Positions 1 through 8,592 of a stretch of 64,000 bases of DNA are shown here, one piece after another. The translations under genes were made by a program, and so were the position numbers. Origin of the DNA: JAVBLK01 sp031553565 (GTDB taxonomy: Bacteria > Bacillota > Clostridia > Christensenellales > DUVY01); the NCBI GenBank assembly GCA_031553565.1, contig JAVBLK010000035.1, forward strand, positions 5,144-69,143, given 5' to 3'. The notes under the pieces were generated by a model. The model was not told the DNA's origin and did not search any database. It worked only from the letters and a program-made list of their open reading frames with translations. How positions within the stretch are numbered: position 1 is the first letter of the stretch; each line of letters begins with the position of its first letter.

Positions 1-7
1 TATCAGT

Positions 8-784
8 ATGGCGCTGATCCTTCTCGCATACATAATCCTTGACCAGACGGGCGTGTTCGACACGCTCAACAATATGGAGCTTATCAAAAACTTTATATTG
101 TCAACGGGGATGTGGGGGCGGCTGGTGTTTGTGTTGGTGCAGATCGCCCAGGTCGTATTTTTGCCGCTGCCCGCTATCTTGATCAACCTTACGGGCGTCG
201 CGCTTTACGGGCCCGCACAGGGATTTTTTCTGTCCTTGATCGGCACGCTGATCGGCTCGGTCATCGCGTTTACAGTGGGCAAGGTGTTCGGCAAAAAGCT
301 GGTATCGTGGATAGTCGGAAAGGAAGACGCCGACAAGTACCGCAAGATGTTCGACAAGAAAGGGCGGTTCATCTTTATACTGATGCTGGTTTTCCCGATT
401 TTCCCTGACGATATGCTGTGTATGGTGGCGGGGATCACAACTATGTCGTACGGGTACTTTACGCTGGCGGTACTGCTGTCGCGGCCGTGGGGGCTTGCGG
501 CAACCTGCTTTTTCGGCAGCGGCCAGATCATACCGTTCCGCGGCTGGGGGCTTGCGGTCTGGGCGGTGATATTGATATTGCTTGCGCTTACGTTCTTTTT
601 TGTGAATAAGCATAATAAAAAGATCATGGCGTTTTTTAACAAGCGTTTTGGAAAGACGGACAAGGCGGAGGCCGCCTACAACAAGGCGCTCCTTTTTGAG
701 GCCGCCGATATCGAGCCCGACACTAAAATTTTTGCCAAAGCAAGAAAATCACCCGTAAAGCCGAAACACAAAAAGCGGAACTGA
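8..784 (+). CDS. VTT-domain (TVP38/TMEM64, DedA-like) membrane protein, 5' end probably outside window
   Basis: Integral membrane protein with about five hydrophobic segments and a basic tail ending PVKPKHKKRN. The block FPIFPDDMLCMVAG near residue 135 and the glycine-rich segment LIGTLIGSVIAFTVGKVFGKK near residue 80 fit the VTT/SNARE-associated family, whose members act in membrane lipid handling or envelope homeostasis; the substrate here cannot be told. The reading frame is open back to the window edge and the first residues are already a membrane segment, so the true start may lie upstream. It stops about 70 bp before dxs. Family call is good, function is not. Confidence 0.75.
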   Translation: MALILLAYIILDQTGVFDTLNNMELIKNFILSTGMWGRLVFVLVQIAQVVFLPLPAILINLTGVALYGPAQGFFLSLIGTLIGSVIAFTVGKVFGKKLVSWIVGKEDADKYRKMFDKKGRFIFILMLVFPIFPDDMLCMVAGITTMSYGYFTLAVLLSRPWGLAATCFFGSGQIIPFRGWGLAVWAVILILLALTFFFVNKHNKKIMAFFNKRFGKTDKAEAAYNKALLFEAADIEPDTKIFAKARKSPVKPKHKKRN

Positions 785-834
785 TACTAATCAGCCATAC
801 ACAGCCGTTTTGTTACCGTTGCGGCGCGTTTTAT

Positions 835-842
835 GTTATACT
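835..842 (+). promoter_or_regulatory. extended -10 promoter element for dxs
   Basis: TGTTATACT fits an extended -10 (TGnTATAAT type); no clear -35 is seen. The box ends 13 bp before the dxs ATG and no Shine-Dalgarno lies between, so the transcript would have only about six untranslated bases. Confidence 0.45.
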
Positions 843-855
843 TTTAACGTAAGCT

Positions 856-2727
856 ATGTTTTTAGAAAAAATCAACTCTACTGAGGATTTAAAAAATCTT
901 AAGATAAAGGATCTGGATCCCCTTTGCAAAGAAATCAGGGACTACCTTATCGAAACTGTGACCGAAACGGGCGGGCACTTGTCGTCCAATCTGGGCGTGG
1001 TCGAGCTGACCGTCGCGCTGCATCATGTGTTCGACGCGCCAAGCGACAAAATCATCTTCGACGTCGGGCATCAGGCTTATACGCATAAGATCCTGACGGG
1101 CAGGCGCGAGGCGGTCAAAAGCATACGTCAGGAGGGCGGCATCAGCGGCTTTCCCAAGATCAGCGAGAGCGTGTATGACGCGTTCGGGACAGGCCACAGC
1201 TCGACCGCGCTGTCCGCGGCGCTGGGCATGGCCAAGGCGCGCGACCTTTCAGGCGGCGATAACGCGGTGATCGCCGTGGTGGGCGACGGCGCGATGACGG
1301 GCGGTATGGCGCTAGAGGCGCTGAACGATATCGGCGCGTACGGGAAACCGCTTATCATTGTCCTCAACGACAACAAAATGTCCATATCGAAAAATGTCGG
1401 CGCGATGTCGCGGCATTTCGGCAGATTGCGGATAAAGCCGTCTTACCGCAAGACAAAGCGCCGGTTCAAACGCTTTTTGCGCGCGATACCGCTTATCGGG
1501 AAAGGGCTGGATCGTCTTATCAGCCGTTTTAAGGAATTTATTAAGCGTATCGTCCTGCCCGGCACGATATTCGGGCCGATGGGGATCAAGTACGTCGGGC
1601 CGATAAAGGGACACAATATCGAGGACATAATCGACTGCTTGAAGAACGCGCGGGGCGAGGAAGGCCCTGTGCTTTTACATATCGTCACAAAAAAGGGCAA
1701 GGGGATGGCTGCGGCCGAGGACGACCCGGCGCGCTATCACGGCGTAAACGGCAACGGCGATACAGGCGGCGACACGTTTTCGGCGGCTTTGGGCCGGGTG
1801 CTGTGCGATTTAGCGGAAAAGGATGATAAGATCTGCGCTATCACTGCCGGTATGGCGGACGGTACCGGGCTGGTTCCTTTCCGCGAAAAATACCCTGCAA
1901 GGTTTTTTGACGCGGGGATCGCCGAGCAGCATGCTGTCACGATGGCGGCAGGGCTGGCTGCGGCGGGCTATAAGCCGTTTGCGGCAATATATTCGACTTT
2001 TTTACAGCGCGCGTTCGACCAGGTCCTGCACGACGCGGCGTTACAGAAGCTGCCGGTAAAGATTATGATCGACAGGGCGGGCGTGGCGGGCGCGGACGGC
2101 AGTACGCATCAGGGGATATATGATATCGCGTATCTTTCGCTTATGCCGGATATGACGCTGCTTGCGCCATGCGATACGTCGCAGCTTAAAAAAATGGCCG
2201 GCTTTGCCGCGGGATATCCGCGCCCGATTTGCATCCGCTATCCCAAAAACTGCAAAACTGAATATCCCGAGGGGGACTATGCCTTGCCTGAATATAACGG
2301 GGAAGGCGGTTTTAACGGCGCGTTGTGGCAGACTCTGAAAACGGGAACGGATAAAGTGACGCTGCTGTGCGCAGGGAACAGGATGCTGGACACCGCGTTT
2401 TCCGCCTCGGAAATTTTGGGGGGCAGGGCTGATATCAATATAGTAAACGCTTGCTTTATCATGCCGTTGGACCATGAGTATCTTGAGAAGCTTTATTCGG
2501 AAAAGCACACCGTAATAACGATGGAGGACGGGATACTTGACGGCGGCTTCGGCGCGGCGGTGCTGAATTACTACAACCGCAGCGGCCGTACCGGTATGCG
2601 CGTCATTACCAGGGGAATAGAGGAGAAGTCCGTCCCGCACGGCAAAATAGAAACCGCCTTTATAAAAAGCGGCTTGAGCGGCGGGAGTATCGCGGATCTG
2701 ATTTTGTCTGAAAACGGACGCGCTTGA
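856..2727 (+). CDS. dxs: 1-deoxy-D-xylulose-5-phosphate synthase
   Basis: Thiamine-diphosphate enzyme joining pyruvate and glyceraldehyde 3-phosphate to form DXP, the entry step of the MEP isoprenoid pathway and a supply for thiamine and pyridoxal. Length (623 aa) is normal. Visible: the TPP/Mg motif GDGAMTGGMALEALN near residue 142, the N-terminal block HLSSNLGVVELTVALH, the central transketolase region with GIAEQHAVTMAAGLA near residue 355 and DRAGVAGADGSTHQG near residue 410, and a C-terminal transketolase domain. No ribosome-binding site precedes the ATG (see the -10 element). The next gene is convergent and its stop is only 2 bp away, leaving no room for a separate terminator. Confidence 0.97.
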   Translation: MFLEKINSTEDLKNLKIKDLDPLCKEIRDYLIETVTETGGHLSSNLGVVELTVALHHVFDAPSDKIIFDVGHQAYTHKILTGRREAVKSIRQEGGISGFPKISESVYDAFGTGHSSTALSAALGMAKARDLSGGDNAVIAVVGDGAMTGGMALEALNDIGAYGKPLIIVLNDNKMSISKNVGAMSRHFGRLRIKPSYRKTKRRFKRFLRAIPLIGKGLDRLISRFKEFIKRIVLPGTIFGPMGIKYVGPIKGHNIEDIIDCLKNARGEEGPVLLHIVTKKGKGMAAAEDDPARYHGVNGNGDTGGDTFSAALGRVLCDLAEKDDKICAITAGMADGTGLVPFREKYPARFFDAGIAEQHAVTMAAGLAAAGYKPFAAIYSTFLQRAFDQVLHDAALQKLPVKIMIDRAGVAGADGSTHQGIYDIAYLSLMPDMTLLAPCDTSQLKKMAGFAAGYPRPICIRYPKNCKTEYPEGDYALPEYNGEGGFNGALWQTLKTGTDKVTLLCAGNRMLDTAFSASEILGGRADINIVNACFIMPLDHEYLEKLYSEKHTVITMEDGILDGGFGAAVLNYYNRSGRTGMRVITRGIEEKSVPHGKIETAFIKSGLSGGSIADLILSENGRA

Positions 2728-2729
2728 CC

Positions 2730-3263
2730 TTAAAAGTCCTGAATGCTTGACCAGGAAATGCGCCGGCCTTCGCCGTCGCGGAAACGGCCTAACGCTATTA
2801 AAATAATATCGATAACATACCCGATTCCGAACAGCCCGCCGGTAAAAAGGTACAGGATGCCCGTTCCGGCTTTTCCTGCATAGAATCTGTGAACGCCCAA
2901 TGCCCCGAAAATCGCGCACAGGATCAAAGCAATCAAAAGGCTTTTTTCGCTGACGGCCTCGCGCGGCCTCTCGTTTACCGGTTCCGGCCCGCGCTGTTCA
3001 TACCGGGGCTTGTATGCGGACTGGAACGGCTGACCGTAGTGATAATTACCTGAATAATTATTCTGTCCGGGCGGCGCGTTCTTGTAGTCCGTATAATCGC
3101 CGGTTTTTGCCGCAAAAGGCCTCTTCGTATCCTGGGTATACGTATAATTATAATTATAGTTATAGGTGCCGTAAGGCTTGAAAGACGGGTTTGCTTCGGC
3201 TTTTGTCCCGCAATATTCGCAGTAGTCGCCTTTAAGCGCGGCGCCGCAATTTTGGCATTTCAT
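2730..3263 (-). CDS. zinc-ribbon TM2-domain membrane protein
   Basis: About 177 aa from the ATG at 3263 (MKCQNCGAAL). Residues 1-25 hold a CxxC...CxxC zinc ribbon (CQNC, CEYC), followed by a low-complexity Tyr/Asn/Pro-rich linker, then a TM2 domain from about residue 108 (SLLIALILCAIFGALGVHRFYAGKxGTGILYLFTGG). TM2 domains are two-helix membrane hairpins of unsettled function. The frame is open further upstream, but the zinc ribbon fixes the likely start, and a sigma-A-like promoter lies immediately in front of it. Four zinc-ribbon membrane proteins occur in this window. Confidence 0.8.
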   Translation of the reverse strand: MKCQNCGAALKGDYCEYCGTKAEANPSFKPYGTYNYNYNYTYTQDTKRPFAAKTGDYTDYKNAPPGQNNYSGNYHYGQPFQSAYKPRYEQRGPEPVNERPREAVSEKSLLIALILCAIFGALGVHRFYAGKAGTGILYLFTGGLFGIGYVIDIILIALGRFRDGEGRRISWSSIQDF

Positions 3264-3272
3264 GATACTTAC

Positions 3273-3301
3273 AGTATATTGTTTTCCGTCAGGGTTTTCA
3301 A
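3273..3301 (-). promoter_or_regulatory. promoter of the TM2 gene, near-leaderless
   Basis: On the minus strand TTGAAA, 17 bp, TATACT. The -10 ends 9 bp before the ATG, giving a predicted leader of 2-4 bases and no space for a Shine-Dalgarno. Confidence 0.6.
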
Positions 3302-3342
3302 GCCCGAAAGTTATTTCTAATAAACATCTAATGAAAGATATT

Positions 3343-3428
3343 CGCCTTTTTCTTTCTGTTTGCCCGTCAGGGGCAGTCAATCATTCGAGCCCGGGTAGGG
3401 GAAAAGAAATAAGGAGGGGAAGTTTAAA
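3343..3428 (+). repeat. dispersed repeat family B, copy in forward orientation
   Basis: Starts CGCCTTTTTCTTT and ends GGGGAAAAGAAATAAGGA, with the family core TTTGCCCGTCA inside. The arms are inverted (CCTTTTTCTTT against AAAGAAAAAGG in better copies). Other copies: 3592, 15267, 23342, 29779, 42976. Confidence 0.55.
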
Positions 3429-3496
3429 CAATTGTATTCTTAAAGAAAGCTGAATAATTCTTTTGCGTTTAGCGGCAAAATTTGTTACTCAAAAAA

Positions 3497-3590
3497 ATGA
3501 TCCTCCTCGCAGCAAGACTGCGAGGTATCTAATCGGGTCGTCGCAAGAATGGGTCGCAGCAAGCTGAGGGAATTAAACCCTGTACTCCCA
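3497..3590. repeat. hairpin-bearing intergenic repeat (CGCAGCAAG type)
   Basis: Contains a perfect 8 bp hairpin CCTCGCAG-caaga-CTGCGAGG followed by a second GTCGCAGCAAGCTGAGGG unit and GAATTAAACCC. Read on the minus strand it resembles the TAATACCCCGCAGCTCGCTG unit at 56199-56300. The rest of the 3264-3742 gap is family B sequence and the pyk terminator; I see no gene there. Confidence 0.4.
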
Positions 3591-3591
3591 T

Positions 3592-3680
3592 TTTTCTTTT
3601 CTCGTCATCCTTACTCTCTTTTTTGGCCGGACTATTTTCTTTTGACGGGTCTTGTGCTTTCTCGCTCAAAGAAAAATGTC
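3592..3680 (-). repeat. dispersed repeat family B, reverse copy
   Basis: Minus-strand reading gives TTTTTCTTTGAGCG, then AAGACCCGTCAAAAGAAA, the family B core also seen at 23342 and 42976, then a right arm with AAAAAAGAGAG. Sits just beyond the pyk terminator. Confidence 0.5.
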
Positions 3681-3688
3681 CGTAGATT

Positions 3689-3720
3689 AAAAACGCCTGC
3701 CGGTTTTGCGGCAGGCGTTA
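3689..3720 (-). terminator. intrinsic terminator of pyk
   Basis: Perfect 11 bp stem (AACGCCTGCCG / CGGCAGGCGTT) with a 6-base loop. Read on the minus strand it is followed by a T run, 23 bp downstream of the pyk stop. Confidence 0.85.
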
Positions 3721-3742
3721 CTGGCAAATGCGGTTCCCCGCA

Positions 3743-5158
3743 CTATTTTACAGTCTCTATCTTAAGGATATTTGTATTGCCCGATTCGATGACGGGGAGG
3801 CCGGCGGTGATCGTTACTATGTCGCCTTTTTTGACCAGGCCGGTGTCCTTTGCAAGGCTTACCGCATGGCGGAACAGGTTGTCGGTATCCAGCTGCAGCT
3901 CGGCCAGGACGGGCGTTACGCCCCAGTTGATCGCCAGCTTGTGATAGGCTTTTACGCTGGTCACAGCGGCGATGATAGGCATAGACGGGCGGAAACGGCT
4001 GATCATACGCGCCGTTGTGCCGGTGCGCGTGACAACGATGGCGGCAGCGGCGCTTAAGTCGAACGCCGCGCTGACGGTCGCGTGGCTGACCGCGTCGGAA
4101 ATATTCTTTATCTTGGGCGCCATACCTTCAAATTTTGCGCGGTAGTCCATGTTCCGTTCTGCCTCGCAGTTGATGTCGGCCATAGCCTTTATCGCCTGTA
4201 CGGGATATTTGCCGACAGCCGTTTCGCCCGAGAGCATCGTTGCGCTGGTCCCGTCGTAAACCGCGTTCGCAACGTCCGAGATCTCGGCGCGCGTGGGGCG
4301 GGGGGAATTGACCATCGATTCCAGCATCTGCGTCGCGGTGATAACTTTTTTGCCGGCGCGGTAGCATTTTTTGATGATATCCTTTTGTATTGCGGGCAGC
4401 TCGACAAACGGTATTTCGACGCCCATATCCCCGCGCGCGACCATTATCCCGTCGGCGGCCGCGACTATTTCCTCGATATTATCGACGCCCTGACGGTTCT
4501 CTATTTTAGCGATGATATCTATCTCGGCGCCGCCGTTGTCGAGCAGGAAGTTTCTGACAAGCATCACGTCCTGCGCGCACCTTACGAACGAGCACGCAAT
4601 ATAATCCACGTTATTGGAAATTCCGAACAGCATATCCTTTTTGTCGATATCCGAAAGATAAGGCATATCGATAGGCGTGCCGGGCAGGTTGATGCTCTTG
4701 CGGTTGGTCAGCTCGCCGCCGAAAACGACTTCGCAGACTATATCGTCGCCGTCGATCCGCTCGACCTTCAGCTCTATCAGCCCGTCGTTTATCATAACGG
4801 GCGCGCCAACCTTAATTTTTTTGGCAAGGTTAGGATAGCTTATGCCTACTATGTCCTGCGTTCCCTCTACTTCACGCGGGGTAAGCGTGAACTTTTGCCC
4901 TTCGGTAAGGTTCACGCGGCCGTCCTGAAAAGTCCGGATCCTTATTTCGGGGCCCTTTGTATCCATCAATATGGCGATAGGCGTGTTTAATTCCGCGCGC
5001 ACCTCCTTGATCATATTGATTTTTTTAAGGTGCTCCTCATAAACCCCGTGCGAGAAGTTTATGCGCGCAACGTTAAGGCCGGCCTTTACCATCCGTTTAA
5101 ACATAGCAGGTGTTTCGGAGGCGGGGCCGATTGTGCAGATGATCTTAGTTTTTCTCAT
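3743..5158 (-). CDS. pyk: pyruvate kinase
   Basis: Final ATP-yielding step of glycolysis (phosphoenolpyruvate to pyruvate). 471 aa, the short bacterial form without the extra C-terminal PEP-utiliser-like domain. Visible: MRKTKIICTIGPAS at the N-terminus, NFSHG, the K+/Mg active-site block MVARGDMGVEIP near residue 243, KKVITATQMLESM, and the C-terminal allosteric domain (VVTRTGTTARMISRFRP). I chose the ATG at 5158 because AAAGGA precedes it and MRKTKI is the conserved start; the open frame that continues upstream is translated repeat A. That repeat ends within a few bases of the ribosome-binding site, so the mRNA leader must include or start inside it. Confidence 0.96.
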   Translation of the reverse strand: MRKTKIICTIGPASETPAMFKRMVKAGLNVARINFSHGVYEEHLKKINMIKEVRAELNTPIAILMDTKGPEIRIRTFQDGRVNLTEGQKFTLTPREVEGTQDIVGISYPNLAKKIKVGAPVMINDGLIELKVERIDGDDIVCEVVFGGELTNRKSINLPGTPIDMPYLSDIDKKDMLFGISNNVDYIACSFVRCAQDVMLVRNFLLDNGGAEIDIIAKIENRQGVDNIEEIVAAADGIMVARGDMGVEIPFVELPAIQKDIIKKCYRAGKKVITATQMLESMVNSPRPTRAEISDVANAVYDGTSATMLSGETAVGKYPVQAIKAMADINCEAERNMDYRAKFEGMAPKIKNISDAVSHATVSAAFDLSAAAAIVVTRTGTTARMISRFRPSMPIIAAVTSVKAYHKLAINWGVTPVLAELQLDTDNLFRHAVSLAKDTGLVKKGDIVTITAGLPVIESGNTNILKIETVK

Positions 5159-5170
5159 ATTTTTTTCCTT

Positions 5171-5334
5171 TAGTAAACGCTGAATAATTCGATATAATTT
5201 ACAGCGGCGTCTTTTTCGGATGAAAACGTCTTCTTTTCTTGCCAATAGTTCTACTATTTGCTGCAAAAACAAGCCGGTTTTCTGCCTGAAAAATACTTGC
5301 TTTAAATTAACCTCATTTATTCAGCGTTTTCTTT
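5171..5334 (+). mobile_element. family A foldback element (MITE-like), copy A1
   Basis: About 165 bp with terminal inverted repeats related to TAAGGAAACGCTGAATAA and TA at both ends. Internal landmarks: GGCGTCTTTTT, an apical hairpin AATAGT-tct-ACTATT, and AACAAGCC. The two halves pair over most of the length. Lies in the pyk leader, antisense to pyk, and stops at its ribosome-binding site. Confidence 0.8.
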
Positions 5335-5392
5335 AGTAATAGTGAAAATCAGCAATGTTGTTTCAGAGCCTGATTTCCAAAAGCTTTACCCT

Positions 5393-5423
5393 AAAAACGG
5401 GTTTGCGCCGCAAACCCGTTTTT
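5393..5423. terminator. bidirectional intrinsic terminator
   Basis: Perfect 10 bp stem ACGGGTTTGC / GCAAACCCGT, 3-base loop, T runs on both strands. Positioned to end transcription of the surface-protein gene at 5461-8592. Confidence 0.85.
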
Positions 5424-5460
5424 ATATTATTTCATTTCCTTAACGAAAAACAGTTTGCGC

Positions 5461-8400
5461 TTAGTCTTCAAAATAGTCGTTGTACGCGCCGGAGCTGTCT
5501 GTTTCGCCGTCGTCCTGCTTGGACGTCTTTACCTTGGCTTTCTTTTCGCGCTTTGCCTTAGGCGTATCGTCGCTTATATCGCTGTAGCCGTTATCTTCCT
5601 CGACCGTATATGTCTTATCGTCAGCGACACGGACGGCCTTGGTGCGTTTACGGCGGCGGAAAGCCCTTGAGACAGCGGGGAAGATGTTCCTTATCGACAG
5701 CATAATAAGCGTAAACAGGATAGCGAGCGAGAATATTACGGTCGGCAGCCAGTACCAGTCCCAGAAACTCTTGCTCAGATCTTTTTCACCGTCAGACGCC
5801 GCCTTAGTTGCAAGTGAAAGACGAACAGCATTCTCGTTGCCCGCATTCTCGAAAATAAGCCTGTCGATAGGGGTGACGGACATGTCCTCAAAGAATACGA
5901 CGCCCTTGGTAATAGTTGCGGGGCGCGAGGTGTCGCCCAGGCCCAGCTCGTAATAGAAGGTCAGGCTTTCGTCGCCGGTCGCGATATAGAAGGTGTAAGT
6001 CGTATATTTATTATTCGATATAAGCCCCGACATCGTCGCGTTCTTCACGCCCAAAAGGTTGATATACGCGCCGTAACCCTTGCCGCCCTCATCACCCTCG
6101 ATATTTGCGGTGCGCAGGCTTATAGTTACCTTGTGGTATGAGTTTGCGGACAGCGATCCAGTCCTGTACGAGGTCATCTTATACGCGGTGCGGATGCTGT
6201 TTTTGACCATTAATACATAACGGTTTGTGCTGACGGATGTGCCGGGATTTGCAACAGGCGACATTTCCGAGGCAATAAAATTCTTGGTATCGACGACGCC
6301 AGCCATGACCGCGTTCTTGTCGCCAGTCCCGACAAAATTATAGCTTTCCTTAAACGTGCCCTTTGTATTATCAAACAGGCCGAAGTTGCTCTTTAGATCA
6401 ACGGTTTTGACCGTCTTATCGGTGCCGTCGACATAATTATCATAGTCTGCCTCGCTGGAGGTGTTTGAATCCGCCTTGGCAAAAAATATCGTGCCGGCCG
6501 ACAGGTTGGCCCTCGGTTCGTACGCCTTGATACTGCGCCAGCCGTTCCACAATATAAGGTTGAGCGCAGGGGCGTCGCTGCCGGCGGCGACAATAAAGCT
6601 GTATGTTACCCACTGTCCGCCGGTATTGATATTTTCAATCGCGGCGATCTGCCTGCCCTGCGAGGCAAGCTGCAAAAAGGCTTTTACTTGAGGCTCTGTG
6701 CCGGTATTGACCATGACCGAAACTTTCTGATATGCGCCCGAGCCTATGGTAAGGCTGGAGGAGACATAGCCGCCCGCGGTGGGCAGAAGGTTCTGGATCT
6801 TAAGCACGTTATTGCAACCGCTGCTGCTGTTGCCGGCGACCACGCCGCGCACGATCGCGTTGTCGTTATAATCAAATTCGATGGCTCCGGGATTATAATT
6901 GGTTTCCTCGCCGTTTACAAAGGTCCAGCCCTCGGGGGCAAGCGGCCTTGCAACGCTGCTGCTGCCGCCGTTGACCTCGAAATCGTCGAAGTCCTTATAG
7001 CTGACTTCATTGAAAAAGCCGTTCGTTATCGCCGAGTCGGCAACAAAAGTGTCCAGAACCACCGGCGTGCCCGACGCCGACAAAGACGTATATTCGGCGG
7101 AGTCGATATATTGGATCTGTACGCGGTCAAAGAAGGCCACGCCCTTACTGAGGGTAGTCGAGCTCCTCTCGCCGTAGCCGTTCCACAGCTCCAAGTTCAC
7201 AACATGGTCGGAAACAGTGCTGCCCTTTACGACTATGGACGCCTGCTGCCAGTTGAAGGTATCATGGTTCTCCGCCGAGGAAAGGGCGGTAATCGTGCCC
7301 AAGGTCTTTCTTGTGGCCTTCGGCAGAACGTCAGTATCGGTTTCGGCGGCGGTGAGGGCAAGGCTGACGGTCGCGCCGTCTATCGTCAGGTACCAAACCG
7401 AGATACGGTAATTACGGTAACGGTTCAGCGTGAAAGCGGCGCTCTGTACGCCGCTTGCGGACGCCGCATCCAAATTCTGTATCCGCAGCGAGGTGCCGTC
7501 AAAATCGCCGGTCTTGTTGTCAAAAAGCAGCTGCGCGTCGTTGTCGGAAAGCGGCGCGATCGCCGGAGTTCCGGGGCTGAGCGGGCGAGCGGGGTCAACA
7601 ATGCCGTGGCCGCCCACTATCGGAGTCCATCCTGAAAGGTCGGAAATATTTGCGCCCTTGTCGAATCTGCCGTTATATATATAGCTTACGTTGGTTTCAT
7701 CTATTACGCCGCGCTCGGGGGCGTCAGTCTCGAAAGAGAAGGAATGGCTGAATTCGCCCTCCCGATTAAGGCTTTCAATATAAGACTCGCGCGAAATCGA
7801 TTTGCCGGTGACGTGGTCAAAGAAAGCCACGCCCTTGGTAATCTTACCCTTCTCGGCGGGGGAGTCGCCCACGGAAAGGCTGACCTTTACGGTAAGCGCG
7901 GACGCCGCCGTCTGGATATTGAATTTATATTCATGCCAGCCCATCGTGCCGCCCGACAAAGTAGTGGTATCGATGTTTCTGAAAGCCATCAGCTTTTCAG
8001 TCGTGTTTGTGTCGGAGTCGGCTTTCCTGCCGATCGAAAGGCCGGAGGAGGAATCGATAAGCTTTATGCTGGCGCCGCCCTGTTCGAACGCAAACGTCTG
8101 CACCCATGCGCTTATCTCATACGATTTATAGGCGTCCAATGCGATATCGCCGCTGGTATAAGCGTACGCCGCATTGCTTTCACTCGTGTTTATCATAAGC
8201 GCCAAAAAGTCCGGGTCTTCTTTTGACGCGGTAGTGAACATTAACGGCTCGCTGAACGGGTTGCGCGGCACGGCCTTGTCATTCAGGTGATATCCTTTCA
8301 GCACATCGTTATTAAGATAAACGCCGGGGGACATAGAGATAATGCCCGTGTGCAATAATGCCGAGCCGCCCAAAAGCAATTCGCCCGTCCAGTCGGACGG

Positions 8401-8592
8401 CGTATAGGGAAAGCCTGACGAAGCGCCGCCGAACTCGCCGCCCGCAATATTAAGCCGGGTATTTACAGGAGGAGCCGTTTCAGCGGAGGCCGTCTTACTG
8501 CCGCGCGAAAAAAAGGAACCGCCTGCTACGCTCAGAAAAGCGAACAGCAGAGCGGCGGAAAACGTAAAAATTCTTTTCATCTTCAATCTCAT
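5461..8592 (-). CDS. very large secreted, C-terminally membrane-anchored surface protein with four repeated modules
   Basis: About 1043 aa from the ATG at 8592 (preceded by GAGG; a second ATG lies at 8580). N-terminal signal peptide (KRIFTFSAALLFAFLSVAGG), then four modules of roughly 200-230 residues, each ending in a hydrophobic-aromatic strand: KGVAFFDHV, KGVAFFDRV, AGTIFFAKA and KGVVFFEDM near residues 255, 485, 700 and 900. Each has YRNYRISVWY or KSYEISAWV-like strands, as in jelly-roll carbohydrate-binding modules; that fold is inference. One membrane helix near residue 950 (LPTVIFSLAILFTLIMLSI) is followed by an ~80-residue charged cytoplasmic tail rich in Lys and Asp. No LPXTG motif. 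Monocistronic, with its own terminator. Ligand unknown. Confidence 0.7.
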   Translation of the reverse strand: MRLKMKRIFTFSAALLFAFLSVAGGSFFSRGSKTASAETAPPVNTRLNIAGGEFGGASSGFPYTPSDWTGELLLGGSALLHTGIISMSPGVYLNNDVLKGYHLNDKAVPRNPFSEPLMFTTASKEDPDFLALMINTSESNAAYAYTSGDIALDAYKSYEISAWVQTFAFEQGGASIKLIDSSSGLSIGRKADSDTNTTEKLMAFRNIDTTTLSGGTMGWHEYKFNIQTAASALTVKVSLSVGDSPAEKGKITKGVAFFDHVTGKSISRESYIESLNREGEFSHSFSFETDAPERGVIDETNVSYIYNGRFDKGANISDLSGWTPIVGGHGIVDPARPLSPGTPAIAPLSDNDAQLLFDNKTGDFDGTSLRIQNLDAASASGVQSAAFTLNRYRNYRISVWYLTIDGATVSLALTAAETDTDVLPKATRKTLGTITALSSAENHDTFNWQQASIVVKGSTVSDHVVNLELWNGYGERSSTTLSKGVAFFDRVQIQYIDSAEYTSLSASGTPVVLDTFVADSAITNGFFNEVSYKDFDDFEVNGGSSSVARPLAPEGWTFVNGEETNYNPGAIEFDYNDNAIVRGVVAGNSSSGCNNVLKIQNLLPTAGGYVSSSLTIGSGAYQKVSVMVNTGTEPQVKAFLQLASQGRQIAAIENINTGGQWVTYSFIVAAGSDAPALNLILWNGWRSIKAYEPRANLSAGTIFFAKADSNTSSEADYDNYVDGTDKTVKTVDLKSNFGLFDNTKGTFKESYNFVGTGDKNAVMAGVVDTKNFIASEMSPVANPGTSVSTNRYVLMVKNSIRTAYKMTSYRTGSLSANSYHKVTISLRTANIEGDEGGKGYGAYINLLGVKNATMSGLISNNKYTTYTFYIATGDESLTFYYELGLGDTSRPATITKGVVFFEDMSVTPIDRLIFENAGNENAVRLSLATKAASDGEKDLSKSFWDWYWLPTVIFSLAILFTLIMLSIRNIFPAVSRAFRRRKRTKAVRVADDKTYTVEEDNGYSDISDDTPKAKREKKAKVKTSKQDDGETDSSGAYNDYFED

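Noticed and set aside
3549..3944. 131-codon + strand frame between the TM2 gene and pyk
   Set aside because: It spans a family B copy, the pyk terminator and antisense pyk sequence; no domain is visible.
4082..4990. 302-codon open frame on the + strand opposite pyk
   Set aside because: It is wholly antisense to a well-supported pyruvate kinase, has no family resemblance and arises from codon bias of the real gene.
5159..5272. N-terminal extension of pyruvate kinase
   Set aside because: The extra 38 codons are translated family A repeat; the conserved N-terminus and ribosome-binding site place the start at 5158.
6688..7635. 315-codon open frame opposite the large surface protein
   Set aside because: Antisense shadow; composition (Ala/Gly/Arg-rich, no domain) and lack of a ribosome-binding site argue against coding.
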